Positions 17,257-25,950 of a DNA stretch of 64,000 bases are shown here, piece by piece. The stretch comes from JAENVU01 sp963765075 (GTDB taxonomy: Bacteria > Actinomycetota > Acidimicrobiia > IMCC26256 > JAENVU01): positions 310,001 through 374,000 of the forward strand of contig CAVXVA010000007.1 in NCBI GenBank assembly GCA_963765075.1, read 5' to 3'. Below the pieces are notes generated by a model, which had not been told where the DNA came from, ran no database searches, and saw only the letters and a program-made list of their open reading frames with translations. The stretch's first letter is position 1, and each line of letters starts with the position of its first letter. The position numbers and the translations under genes were made by a program.

Positions 17257-19635
17257 TCAGGTGGAGATTCCCCGGGCTCGGTCGAGCGGCGCCCAGTACG
17301 GACCCGACGACGGCGCGGGGGGCTTCGATCCGGTGGTCTTGAACAGGTGCACGCCACCGAACCCGTCGACCAGGTACCCGCCGCCGCTGCCCGGCACCAG
17401 GGAGATGCCCCGCACGATGTCCCAGCCGTACCAGTACGGCCCTTCCTGGGGCTTCACCGGGGTGGCGCCACTCCCGATCCGGAAGGTATGGGCGGCGCCA
17501 TATCCGTCGGCGATGTAGCCGCCGGTCCCGGTGGCGTTGATGGCGATGCCACGCGTGATGTCAAAGCCGAGCCAGTACGGCCCATTCGCGGCGCGAGGCG
17601 GAGGCGCCGCCGCACCGAAGCCGAACGGGTGGATGCCGCCAAAGCCGTCGAGGACATACCCGCCGCCCTGGGGTGACAACGCGATGCCCCGCACGATGTT
17701 CCAGCCCAGCCAGTACGGCCCGCCGGTGACGGCCGGGGGCTGCGGGCTGGTACTCCCGATCTTGAACGGATGCAGCCCGCCGAACGCGTCGACCTCGTAC
17801 CCGCCGGTGCCCTCGGGGAGGATGGCGATGCCACGGATGATGTCGTAGGAGAACGAGGGCGCGCCGATGGCATCCGACGGAAGGTTGCCGCCGACGCCGT
17901 ATTTACTCACCGCGCCGCGCGCATCCACGATGTAGCCACCCGGGTGGGGGCGGATCGATTTGGTCACCCACGGGCCAGTGCCGCCGCTACCGAACGCCCG
18001 GATCTGCACCGTGGTCGTCACGTTGTTCGCCAGGCCGGTCATCGCGTAACTCGTGGCCCCCGGCGCCACGTTGACCGTGCCGTTCGGGCCGTTCACCTCA
18101 TACCCGGAAATGGTGAAGGAGTTCCCGTTCGAGTCGGGCTTGGTCCACGCCAAATCAACGGCACCCGACCGGACCACCGCGCTGAAGTTGGTGGGGGCCG
18201 TCGGCGCCACCGCGGGGAGCCCTCCACAGTTGGGCATCGCGTTGCAGATGTCGAGTCGCCCGTTCGTCGCGACCTTGCCATTCAACGCCGCGGAGGTGCT
18301 CGCCGAGGTCAGCAGACGCGATTTGAGCTGGCTCAGTGTGAGGTTTGGTTCGGCGGAGAGCACGTCGACCGCGGCACCGGAGACGAACGGGGTCGCCATC
18401 GAGGTGCCGTCGTAGAAGCAGTAGTCGGAGTTGGCGGGGCAGTTCGGGTCCCGGTTGCGCTCGATCGTGGAGTAGATCGAAGATCCCGGCGCGGCAATGT
18501 CGACTGCGCTGGCACCGAAGTTGGAGTAGAAAGCCAGATTCCCCGTGTTGGTCGATGCGGCGACGCAGATCACTGCAGCGCTGGAGTCCTCGCACGGGAG
18601 AACATCGATACCCGGCTGATCGAGGTTGCGAGGAGTCTGCGAATCGTCCCCGTTTCCGGCGGCGGTCACGAACAGCACTCCGGCCGTCTCCGCCCGCTGG
18701 ATTGCGGCATGGAGCGCCGACTGCTCCGACGGCGGCGGGTTGTACGCCCCCCAGGATGCTTGCAGGACGCGCAGGTTCACGCCCTGCGCCTTCGCCGCGA
18801 GAGCGAAGTCGATCGCCTCGATCGCGTCGGCGACGGATCCGTCGCCGTTCGAGTTGAGCATCTTCAGGCTCATGATCGAGACCTGTTGGGCGGCACCACT
18901 CACGCCGATCCCATTGTTCCCGGTGGCACCGAGGATGCCTGCGACCAGTGTGCCGTGGCCGGCGAGATCCTGGGGGTTGCACCGGACCGCCGGGACGCCC
19001 GACGCCGACGTGGCGTCCCAGCCGTGAGAGCCGTACGGGCAGCCGTTGATGCCCGTCCGGTTCGTCCACATGTTGGCTTGCAGATCGGGGTGGTTGGCGA
19101 AGACGCCGGTATCGAGGACGCCGACCACGATGTCGCGCGAGCCCGTGGAACCATTCCAGGCGCTCTCCGCTCGCACTCCCCCGGGCTGGGTGTTGAACAG
19201 GCCGTACTGGTCGGGGTAGTAGAGGTCGTTCGGGGCGGCGAACGCGTGCACTCGCTGGTTCGGCTCGATGGCGATCACGCCGGGAATGGCGCCGATCGCG
19301 GCGGCGTCGACGGCCGTGCCCGGCGCGGGGTCGAGGATCACGGTGTCGCCGGCGACGATGTCGACGGAGGCACCGCCGAGGGTTGCGACGGCCCCACTGA
19401 GGCTCTCGCCCTGGCCGGGTTCCACCGTCACGAGAATTCGGTCGTCGGCTGGCGTCGCCGTGATCGCCGCGTCGGGAGTCGGTGGCGCGGGGACTGCCTG
19501 CTGAGTGCGGAGCCCCGGCGTCGGCGCCGGGCCCGCATGCGCCGCCGCGCCTCCGAGGCCACCGAGCAGTGCCGAACACAGGCCGCTCGTTGCGACGAGC
19601 GCCACGAACGAGCGAGATTGATGGCCTCGACGCAT
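17257..19635 (-). CDS. Secreted S8 subtilisin-like peptidase with FN3 and C-terminal repeats
   Basis: A 792-residue exported protease. Residues 1-34 form a Sec signal peptide ending near AAAHA. A propeptide-like region precedes the S8 domain, with catalytic Asp175 ('VVGVLDTGVF'), His227 ('GHGTLVAG'), oxyanion Asn327 ('AAGN') and Ser412 ('GTSMATPFVSG'). About residues 478-565 read as a fibronectin type III domain ('APTNFSAVVRSGAVDLAW'). Residues 566-792 hold five repeats of roughly 45-50 residues with 'GGY.vDgfGg.HpF' and 'GPYWlGwdivRGIa' cores, likely a beta-propeller or surface-binding module. No sortase motif or anchor is visible. Confidence 0.93.
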   Translation of the reverse strand: MRRGHQSRSFVALVATSGLCSALLGGLGGAAAHAGPAPTPGLRTQQAVPAPPTPDAAITATPADDRILVTVEPGQGESLSGAVATLGGASVDIVAGDTVILDPAPGTAVDAAAIGAIPGVIAIEPNQRVHAFAAPNDLYYPDQYGLFNTQPGGVRAESAWNGSTGSRDIVVGVLDTGVFANHPDLQANMWTNRTGINGCPYGSHGWDATSASGVPAVRCNPQDLAGHGTLVAGILGATGNNGIGVSGAAQQVSIMSLKMLNSNGDGSVADAIEAIDFALAAKAQGVNLRVLQASWGAYNPPPSEQSALHAAIQRAETAGVLFVTAAGNGDDSQTPRNLDQPGIDVLPCEDSSAAVICVAASTNTGNLAFYSNFGASAVDIAAPGSSIYSTIERNRDPNCPANSDYCFYDGTSMATPFVSGAAVDVLSAEPNLTLSQLKSRLLTSASTSAALNGKVATNGRLDICNAMPNCGGLPAVAPTAPTNFSAVVRSGAVDLAWTKPDSNGNSFTISGYEVNGPNGTVNVAPGATSYAMTGLANNVTTTVQIRAFGSGGTGPWVTKSIRPHPGGYIVDARGAVSKYGVGGNLPSDAIGAPSFSYDIIRGIAILPEGTGGYEVDAFGGLHPFKIGSTSPQPPAVTGGPYWLGWNIVRGIALSPQGGGYVLDGFGGIHPFGFGAAAPPPRAANGPYWLGFDITRGIAINATGTGGYIADGYGAAHTFRIGSGATPVKPQEGPYWYGWDIVRGISLVPGSGGGYLVDGFGGVHLFKTTGSKPPAPSSGPYWAPLDRARGIST
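17260..17937 (-). repeat. Five tandem protein repeats at the subtilisin C-terminus
   Basis: Within the subtilisin gene the C-terminal 226 codons encode five units, each containing 'GGYxxDxxG', an HPF-like turn, a Pro-rich linker and 'GPYWxGxDIxRGI'. The first unit is the most degenerate. The DNA is diverged enough that recombination between units is unlikely to be frequent. Confidence 0.75.
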
Positions 19636-19796
19636 ACGGTCAGTGTCCCTTCTGGGGGTGAGACTGCTCGCGGCCGTGGCCGCGCAAATTGGTCGACAAA
19701 AACCAAAAGTCTACCCCGACCTTCCGCAGCTCCTGACCGCGGCCGGTCACCGAAATGGGGGTTTTTCAGGGCCGGATGGCTCCGAGGCGCGCCGCG

Positions 19797-20546
19797 TCAA
19801 CGAGGGACGGCCGTGCGATAACTCGCCTTGCGAAAGGTGCCGAAAAGGCGGTCGCACACCGTGAGCACGACCGAGACATTGGTCGGCTCGCGGTTCGAGT
19901 GGTGCAGGTCGTGGCCGGCCGCGGGTGCGAACAGTTGGTCATAGATCGGCAGCCGGTAGCCGCAGTGCGTGATCATGTTGACCGCGGTCATGGCAAACGC
20001 GGCCACTGCGAAAGTGAACAGGTGGATCGGGAACACGATCCCGTACATGTGGAAGCACAGGAACACCGAGGCCCCCTCGACGGGGTGCACGACCATGGCC
20101 GTCCAGATGCTGAGCGGGGGACGGTCGACGTGGTGCACGCGGTGCACCGTCGAGGCGTACCACCGGTTCTGGTGCTCGAAGCGGTGCCACCAGTACGACA
20201 GGAAATCGCCGAGCAGGAAGTAGAACACCAGGTCGCGGGCAAAGGCTCCGAGTGTCGGTGCCTCGGCCGGAATGTCGAACGAGAACGGCTGCGGCGCAAA
20301 GATCAAGATCGGCAACGCGACGAAGTACACGGTTCCGTACCACTTCATCGCCCGCCAGTACACGGCGAGACACTCTCGGAACGTCATCCGTTTGGTGATC
20401 ACGACATCGACGAACGAGAAGATCACGCCCGGCAAGTAGATCCCGAGCACCACCGCCGTGAGCAGGAAGCCGGGCGATCCGAGGAAATCCCCCAGGTTGT
20501 CGCGCAGGAAGTCCCAAGCCGGCTGCAAGACGCGTTGGTCGTTCAT
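19797..20546 (-). CDS. Fatty acid hydroxylase / sterol desaturase family membrane protein
   Basis: A 249-residue integral membrane di-iron protein. Hydrophobic helices are visible near residues 25-50, 70-88 and 160-190. The histidine clusters expected of the superfamily are present: HRFEHQ, 'HRVHHVD', 'HMYGIVFPIH' and 'HDLHHSN', corresponding to HxxxH, HxxHH and HxxHH. It would hydroxylate or desaturate a lipid or carotenoid-like substrate using O2. ATG 20546 follows GAGG by 7 nt. A longer frame running to 20801 passes through a tRNA gene and is rejected. Confidence 0.88.
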   Translation of the reverse strand: MNDQRVLQPAWDFLRDNLGDFLGSPGFLLTAVVLGIYLPGVIFSFVDVVITKRMTFRECLAVYWRAMKWYGTVYFVALPILIFAPQPFSFDIPAEAPTLGAFARDLVFYFLLGDFLSYWWHRFEHQNRWYASTVHRVHHVDRPPLSIWTAMVVHPVEGASVFLCFHMYGIVFPIHLFTFAVAAFAMTAVNMITHCGYRLPIYDQLFAPAAGHDLHHSNREPTNVSVVLTVCDRLFGTFRKASYRTAVPR

Positions 20547-20733
20547 GGCGGAACCTCGGGGTCTCGTCGCGTCCGACGGAGTCGGCGCGCCGTACCGTAC
20601 CCAGGCGGCGACCACCCGTGGGCCACCGCCTCCCGAACCTGCCGACCTTTGTACGCTCATCCACCCAGTAGGTGGAGAGTCGTACAACGCTCGGAGCGCT
20701 CCGCGTCGGCGCTTCTGACCTGCGGTTTCTCGG

Positions 20734-20807
20734 TGGGCGATGCGGGATTCGAACCCACGACCTCTGCCGTGTGAAGGCAGCGCGCTAACCAACTGTGCCA
20801 ATCGCCC
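20734..20807 (-). tRNA. tRNA-Val (anticodon CAC)
   Basis: The minus strand folds into a full cloverleaf: acceptor GGGCGAT paired with ATCGCCC, D-arm, anticodon stem CTGCC/GGCAG with loop TTCACAC (anticodon CAC, U33 normal), and T-arm with TTCGAAT. CCA is not fully encoded (the discriminator A is followed by CCG). Confidence 0.95.
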
Positions 20808-20861
20808 GAGCGTCGAGAGGATAGTTGAGTCGGTCCCGACACCGAGAGCTGATCGGCCCGG

Positions 20862-20867
20862 TACGCT
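20862..20867 (+). promoter_or_regulatory. -10 element of the nitroreductase gene
   Basis: TACGCT, about 26 nt before ATG 20893. With GAGGGGG at 20881-20887 this gene has a conventional short leader, unlike many in the window. Confidence 0.45.
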
Positions 20868-20892
20868 CTCCCGTCACTTCGAGGGGGATGAG

Positions 20893-21582
20893 ATGCCGGA
20901 ATTTCACGAGGTCGCCGACGGGCTGAGCATGCCGTTGGCGGAGGCGATGCGCACCCAACGGGCGGTGCGGCGTCTCCGCACCGACCCGGTCGACGACGAG
21001 ACGGTCCTGAGCGTGATCGAGCTCGCCCTCCGGGCGCCGACCGGCAGTAACGGCCAAACGTGGGAGTTCGTGGTCGTGCGTGACGGCGACGTCAAACACC
21101 AGCTCGCCCGGCTGAATCGCCAGGCCTATTCCGTCTATCGCCGAATCGCCAGTGGTCGCGCACGCGGAGACCTCAAAGCCGCTCGGATGCTGGCCGCGGT
21201 GCAGTGGCAAGCCGATCATTTCGAGAATTCCCCGGTCATCGTGGTGGCGTGTCTCCGGGGCCGTCCGGGCCTCTTCGGGACCGGCCGGGCGTCGTTCTAC
21301 GCCTCGATCTACCCCGCCGTGCAGAACCTCCTGCTCGCCGCTCGGGGGCTCGGGCTCGGAGCGACCCTCACCACCCTCCCACTGTGGAATCGCACCCTGG
21401 TACGACGAACCCTGGGTCTGCCGTCCTCGGTCACGCCCTGTGCGGTCATTCCGCTCGGCTGGCCGCTCCGGGGCGGGTATGGTCCTACGACCCGGAAACC
21501 CGTCGGCGAGGTCGTGCACCTCGATCACTACGGGAATCGGGCCTTCGAGCAGCGTGCCGGTGGCGTCTCGACAGAATCTTGA
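20893..21582 (+). CDS. Nitroreductase family protein
   Basis: A 229-residue flavoprotein of the nitroreductase fold. 'AMRTQRAVRRLRTDPVDDETV' near residue 19 is the FMN-phosphate-binding Arg cluster, 'RAPTGSNGQTWEFVVVRD' near residue 49 is the second flavin loop, and 'YPAVQNLLLAARGLGLGATLTTL' near residue 138 is the long core helix. It probably reduces nitro, quinone or ene substrates with NAD(P)H, or acts on F420-like partners. It is preceded by GAGGGGG and an ATG 5 nt earlier in another frame. Confidence 0.88.
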   Translation: MPEFHEVADGLSMPLAEAMRTQRAVRRLRTDPVDDETVLSVIELALRAPTGSNGQTWEFVVVRDGDVKHQLARLNRQAYSVYRRIASGRARGDLKAARMLAAVQWQADHFENSPVIVVACLRGRPGLFGTGRASFYASIYPAVQNLLLAARGLGLGATLTTLPLWNRTLVRRTLGLPSSVTPCAVIPLGWPLRGGYGPTTRKPVGEVVHLDHYGNRAFEQRAGGVSTES

Positions 21583-21668
21583 CGACTGTGGTTCCACACG
21601 CGCGGCTCGGATGCGAGATAATGCATGTCCGCTGAATGCCCGATCGACCTGTCGGGGGTAGGTGAACC

Positions 21669-21878
21669 GTGGCCAGAAAAGGACGAGCGCGTCGCTTCCG
21701 AGAAGCCCGCGAGCTGAAGCAGGGCTTCGACGACGGCATGTTCCGTGAGGGAAGCGGAACCCTTGCCGATGTCGACGACGACAACGCCGGCATCGTGTAT
21801 CTCGAAGACGACGGTGACGACGGCGCGGCCAAGGAGCCTTGGGACCCGGACGAGGAATACAACCGCCGCGGCGCTTGA
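21669..21878 (+). CDS. Small acidic protein, unknown
   Basis: A 69-residue product with a very basic first 20 residues ('ARKGRARRFREARELKQG') and a strongly acidic remainder ('DVDDDNAGIVYLEDDGDDG'). GTG 21669 is preceded by AGG at 6 nt spacing and by a GATAAT hexamer at 21617-21622. The charge split suggests a nucleic-acid or protein-binding disordered peptide. I do not recognise a family. Confidence 0.65.
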   Translation: MARKGRARRFREARELKQGFDDGMFREGSGTLADVDDDNAGIVYLEDDGDDGAAKEPWDPDEEYNRRGA

Positions 21879-21894
21879 TCCTCCGTGCTCATCG

Positions 21895-24585
21895 TTACGC
21901 CTCCCGGGGCGGTAGTAACTCGGGGTCGATTCCCAACGTCTGGATCGCGCCGTCCACAACCCTCGCCGCGATCGATCCCTGCCGCGCCAACTGGTCGAGC
22001 ACGGCCACCACGATGTGCGCCGCATCGACCTCGAAGTGGGATCGCAGCGCTACCCGTGTGTCGGACAATCCGAAACCGTCGGGACCGAGCGCGGTGAACG
22101 GTGCCGACACGAATCTGCCGATCTGGTCGGGAACGAGCGACGTGTAGTCGGTGACCGCAACCACCGGCGCGTGCGACGCGCTCGTGGCCGCGAGTTGTTC
22201 GGCGACGTAGGGCACCCGGGCTGGTGCCGACGGATGCAAACGGTTCCAACGTTCGCAGTCGAGCGCATCTTCCCGCAACAGCTTGTAGCTGGTGGCGCTC
22301 CACACGTCGGCGGCGACGCCGAACTGTTCCGCCAGGATCGACTGGGCATCAAGCGCGGAGCCCATCAGCATGCCGCTCGCGAAGATCTGGGCCGGGAGCC
22401 CCGACGTCGGCGCGGCGCGGTATCGATAGAGGCCGCGGACGATGCCTTCGGCGCACCCCTCCGGCATCTTGGGCATCCTGATGTTCTCGTTGTACAAGGT
22501 GAGGTAATAGAAGCAGTCTTCGGGGTCCGGTCCGTACATGCGGGCGAGGCCGTCTTCGATGATGACGGCAAGTTCGTACGCGAACGCCGGGTCGTAGGCA
22601 CGGCAGTTGGGAACCGCGCTGGCGAGGAGTTGACTCTGGCCGTCGCAGTGTTGGAGACCCTCGCCGGTGAGCGTCGTGCGACCCGCCGTGGCACCGAGCA
22701 GGAAGCCTCTCCCCCGCTGGTCGCCGAAGGACCAGATGAGGTCGCCGACCCGCTGGAATCCGAACATCGAATAGAAGATGAAGAACGGCACCAGCGGTTG
22801 GGACCACGTCGCGTAGGCGGTGCCCGCGGCGGTGAACGAGGCCATGGACCCGGCTTCGGTGATGCCCTCTTCCAGAATCCGCCCGTCGCGTGCTTCGCGG
22901 TACGACAGCAGGAGGCCGGCATCGACCGGGTCGTACTGCTGGCCGTCGGGTGCGTAGATCTTGATGTCGGCGAACAGCGCGTCGAGGCCGAAGGTACGGG
23001 CTTCGTCGGGAATGATCGGGACGACACGCGGCCCGACGTTGGGGTCGGCCAGCAACTTGCGCAGCATCCGCGCGAACGCCGTGGTCGTCGACGCGGTCAG
23101 CTTGTCCCCGGTGCCGGCCTTCAGCTCGGTGAACGTCGTAGGGGTTGGCGCGGGAATCGGCGGCGCACTCGCGAGCCGGCGCGGCAGTGAACCGTTGAGT
23201 CGCCGGCGGCGGGACCGGAGGTAGACGATCTCGGGAGAGTCCTCACCGGGATGCAGATACGGCGGCAGGTCCGTGAGTTGCTCATCGGCGACGTCGAGAT
23301 GGAGACGATCGCGAAAGGCCCGCATCTCGGCGCGGGTCAGCTTCTTGATCCCGTGGGTGGCGTTACGCGCCTCCACCGAGGAACCGAGGGTCCAGCCCTT
23401 GACGGTCTTGGTCAGGATCACGGTCGGGCTCCCCCGGTGGTCCACCGCCATTTGGTAGGCCGCATAGACCTTTCGGTAGTCGTGACCGCCACGCGGCAGG
23501 CGCTGGAGATCCTCGTCGCTCAGGTGCTCGACCATCTTGCGGAGTCGAGGATCGGGCCCGAAGAAGTGATCACGGATGTAGCTGCCCGACTCGGTTGCGT
23601 ACTTCTGAAACTCGCCGTCGACGGTTTCGTTCATCCGTTCGAGGAGCACCCCGTCGATGTCCGCGGCCAGGAGGTCGTCCCACGCTCGTCCCCACACCAC
23701 TTTGATGACGTTCCAGCCGGCCCCGCGGAAGGCCATCTCCAACTCCTGGATGATCTTGCCGTTGCCCCGGACCGGACCGTCGAGGCGTTGCAGATTGCAG
23801 TTCACGACGAAGATCAGGTTGTCGAGATGCTCCCGAGCCGCGATCGACAGCCCGGCTTTGGACTCCGGTTCGTCCATCTCGCCATCGCCGGCGAAACACC
23901 AGACCTTGGCATCGCTGGTATCGGCAATCTCGTGATGAAGCAGGTAGCGGTTGATGCGAGCCTGCGCGATCGCGTTGATCGGTCCGAGTCCCATCGAGAC
24001 CGTCGGGAACTCCCAGAACTCGGGCATGCGGTGGGGGTGGGGATACGACGAGAGGCCCTCGCCACCAACCTCGCGTCGGAACGACTCGAGCTGCTCCTCG
24101 CTCAGTCGGCCTTCGAGGAAGGCACGTGCGTAGATGCCTGGCGCGGCATGACCCTGAAAGAAGACCTGGTCTCCGTGACCGCCGTCGTCCTTACCCCGGA
24201 AGAAGTGATTGAAGCCGACCTCGTAGAGCGCGGCCGCCGATGCGTAGGTGGAGAGATGGCCGCCGAGGCCGTCGAATCGATGGTTGGCGCGGTCGACCAT
24301 CGCCACCGCATTCCAACGCACATATGCACGGATTCGACGTTCGAGGTCTTCGTCACCGGGGAACCACGGTTCCTGTTCCGATGGGATGGTGTTCAAGTAC
24401 GGGGTGGAGATCGCGGCCGACAATCCAACGTCGCGCTCGGTCGCATGTTCGAGGAGGCGCGTGAGGAGGTAGCGCGCCCGCGAACTCCCGGAACGGTCGA
24501 CCACGGCATCGAGCGACTCGAGCCATTCACGGGTTTCAGCTGGATCCGTATCGGGGAGCTGATGGACGAAACCGTCGGCCGGCAC
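21895..24585 (-). CDS. aceE: Pyruvate dehydrogenase E1 component (homodimeric)
   Basis: An 896-residue ThDP enzyme, the length of AceE-type E1, which decarboxylates pyruvate and acetylates the lipoyl E2. The ThDP motif GDG...N is seen in 'FAGDGEMDEPES' (near residue 228) through 'VVNCNLQRLDGPVRG'. Other AceE hallmarks are 'GGHLSTYASAAALYEVGFNHFFRG', 'FFQGHAAPGIYARAFLEGRL', and the C-terminal 'YYLTLYNENIRMP'. GTG 24585 has an excellent GGAGG at 5 nt. It is the third gene after DUF4097 and a nucleotidyl cyclase-like gene. No E2/E3 genes are nearby. Confidence 0.95.
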   Translation of the reverse strand: MPADGFVHQLPDTDPAETREWLESLDAVVDRSGSSRARYLLTRLLEHATERDVGLSAAISTPYLNTIPSEQEPWFPGDEDLERRIRAYVRWNAVAMVDRANHRFDGLGGHLSTYASAAALYEVGFNHFFRGKDDGGHGDQVFFQGHAAPGIYARAFLEGRLSEEQLESFRREVGGEGLSSYPHPHRMPEFWEFPTVSMGLGPINAIAQARINRYLLHHEIADTSDAKVWCFAGDGEMDEPESKAGLSIAAREHLDNLIFVVNCNLQRLDGPVRGNGKIIQELEMAFRGAGWNVIKVVWGRAWDDLLAADIDGVLLERMNETVDGEFQKYATESGSYIRDHFFGPDPRLRKMVEHLSDEDLQRLPRGGHDYRKVYAAYQMAVDHRGSPTVILTKTVKGWTLGSSVEARNATHGIKKLTRAEMRAFRDRLHLDVADEQLTDLPPYLHPGEDSPEIVYLRSRRRRLNGSLPRRLASAPPIPAPTPTTFTELKAGTGDKLTASTTTAFARMLRKLLADPNVGPRVVPIIPDEARTFGLDALFADIKIYAPDGQQYDPVDAGLLLSYREARDGRILEEGITEAGSMASFTAAGTAYATWSQPLVPFFIFYSMFGFQRVGDLIWSFGDQRGRGFLLGATAGRTTLTGEGLQHCDGQSQLLASAVPNCRAYDPAFAYELAVIIEDGLARMYGPDPEDCFYYLTLYNENIRMPKMPEGCAEGIVRGLYRYRAAPTSGLPAQIFASGMLMGSALDAQSILAEQFGVAADVWSATSYKLLREDALDCERWNRLHPSAPARVPYVAEQLAATSASHAPVVAVTDYTSLVPDQIGRFVSAPFTALGPDGFGLSDTRVALRSHFEVDAAHIVVAVLDQLARQGSIAARVVDGAIQTLGIDPELLPPREA

Positions 24586-24617
24586 GCAATCCTCCGGGGG
24601 GTGGGGGTCCCCCGAGG

Positions 24618-25169
24618 TTACGGCGCGAAGACGGTGTCCTCGACGCCATGCCCGAGGTTCGCGTGCAAGGCCGCTTCCGCTCGATACAGCGGGACCGGAT
24701 CGGCGAGGCCCTTCATCATGACGGGACCGAGTTCGGTGAACGCGATGTCGGTGAAGGTTCCCGCGTTCACCAGTGCTTCGGACACGAGTAGTTCACCCGG
24801 CGATGCGACATCGACGATGCGCGCCGCCACGTTCGCATCATGTCCGATGAGATCGGTGCCCCGCTGGGACGGTGAGCCCCAGTGCGCTCCGACCCGGACG
24901 AGGAGCGGCAGCATCTCGACTTCGGCGGCCGCCTCGAACGCCACCAGGATCCGGAGCAGCGTGACGATGGTGTCGATCGGATCGACGAAGAAGAGCATGA
25001 GCCCGTCGCCAAGTTCTTTGACGATGCGGCCATTGGGCGGAAGCAGATTCCGCACGATCTGCTCCTGGCTCGCGAGGAGCCGAAGGGCCTCGTCGTCACC
25101 GGCCGACGCGGTGAACTCGGTGAAACCGACGAGATCGGTGAACACCACTGCCCCGGTGGTCGTCGTCAT
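24618..25169 (-). CDS. Class III adenylate/guanylate cyclase-like domain protein
   Basis: A 183-residue, single-domain protein. 'VVFTDLVGFTEFT' (residues 8-20) carries the first metal-binding Asp, 'GRIVKELGDGLMLFF' (near residue 47) the Lys and second Asp region, and 'RVGAHWGSPSQRGTDLIGHDANVAARI' (near residue 92) the dimerisation and transition-state segment, with some substitutions. It has no sensor or membrane domain. ATG 25169 overlaps the DUF4097 stop as ATGA, and aceE follows by 32 nt, so a nucleotide-signalling protein is read together with central carbon metabolism. Catalytic activity is not certain. Confidence 0.82.
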   Translation of the reverse strand: MTTTTGAVVFTDLVGFTEFTASAGDDEALRLLASQEQIVRNLLPPNGRIVKELGDGLMLFFVDPIDTIVTLLRILVAFEAAAEVEMLPLLVRVGAHWGSPSQRGTDLIGHDANVAARIVDVASPGELLVSEALVNAGTFTDIAFTELGPVMMKGLADPVPLYRAEAALHANLGHGVEDTVFAP

Positions 25170-25831
25170 CGGCGCGCTTTCACCCGGATTCGTCCGCTCA
25201 CGGATCGACAGACCACCGAACAGTCGTCACCCTGGTCAACGTCGCACGTGCACCCGCCGCTCACCGAAATGAGTGACGCGTTCGGGTGTACTCCGCGCGG
25301 GAGTTCGATGGTCACCGATCCCGAGATGGAATCGGCACGGACATCGGGCGCCGCAGTGAGGCCGACGTTCACGTTGCCGCTCACCGAGTTGGCGCGCACC
25401 GCTCCGGCCGCGTTGGCGACGTCGACCCGGCCCGAGACCGCAGCAACGTTCAGTGACCCGACCACGCGCTCCACGCGGATGCGCCCGTTGGCGGTCTTGA
25501 TCCGACAGTCACCCTCGACCGTGCCGACGTCGACCCGGCCCGACACGCTCCGGGCGTCGAGCGCGGCGCAGGCCTCCACCCGAACCTTTCCGCTCCGGGT
25601 CGTAATCCGAAGTTCCCCGAGTCGGCCGCTCAGCTGCACCTCACCCGAATGGGTGCCCACCACGAGGTCGGTGCCTATGGGGACGCGCACCGACACTCCG
25701 TCGGCCGAGCCCTTGACCTCGAGCACGCCACCCATCGGGTGTTCCTGACCCTGATCGATCACGACGTCGGTGCGGTCTTCGGCGACGACCTGGACCCGAC
25801 CGGAGGACGCAGTGATGCGGATTGGATCCAT
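25166..25831 (-). CDS. DUF4097 family beta-repeat protein
   Basis: A 221-residue protein made of short beta repeats of the form 'v.a.SGrV.v' ('HSGEVQLSGRLGELRITTRSGKVRVEA', 'SVSGRVDV', 'SGNVNV', 'SGSVTIEL'), as expected for the DUF4097 / putative adhesin right-handed beta helix. No signal peptide or membrane segment is present. Three cysteines cluster near the end ('GGCTCDVDQGDDCSVVC'). ATG 25831 has GATGAT 6 nt upstream and heads the DUF4097-cyclase-aceE operon. Biological role unknown. Confidence 0.8.
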   Translation of the reverse strand: MDPIRITASSGRVQVVAEDRTDVVIDQGQEHPMGGVLEVKGSADGVSVRVPIGTDLVVGTHSGEVQLSGRLGELRITTRSGKVRVEACAALDARSVSGRVDVGTVEGDCRIKTANGRIRVERVVGSLNVAAVSGRVDVANAAGAVRANSVSGNVNVGLTAAPDVRADSISGSVTIELPRGVHPNASLISVSGGCTCDVDQGDDCSVVCRSVSGRIRVKARR

Positions 25832-25843
25832 CCCGTGATCATC
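25832..25843 (-). promoter_or_regulatory. -10 element of the DUF4097-cyclase-aceE operon
   Basis: GATGAT on the minus strand, 6 nt before ATG 25831; fits a leaderless transcript. Hexamer lacks the first T of the consensus. Confidence 0.4.
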
Positions 25844-25950
25844 GCAAAGATTCGACGGGAAGCGAAGCGATCCCGCCCAGGGTCACACTCGGGTGATCCA
25901 AGCCAGTGACCGAAATGCGCGCGACCCTGCCAGAAGGTAAAGATGGCGAC

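Noticed and set aside
19734..19749. TGACCG-CGGC-CGGTCA palindrome
   Set aside because: Six-base arms of pure GC-rich composition are common by chance here, and no regulator is beside it.
17770..19821. A 683-codon plus-strand frame opposite the subtilisin gene
   Set aside because: Arg/Gly/Val-rich shadow of the protease; no domain and the other strand is a clear subtilisin.
20692..20703. CGGAGCGCTCCG palindrome downstream of tRNA-Val
   Set aside because: No loop to form a stable hairpin and no T-run, so not called a terminator.
19797..20801. Extended start for the membrane hydroxylase
   Set aside because: The extension would be read through tRNA-Val; ATG 20546 has a ribosome-binding site and the family start.
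23251..25272. Plus-strand 673-codon frame opposite aceE and the cyclase gene
   Set aside because: Antisense shadow without any recognisable domain.
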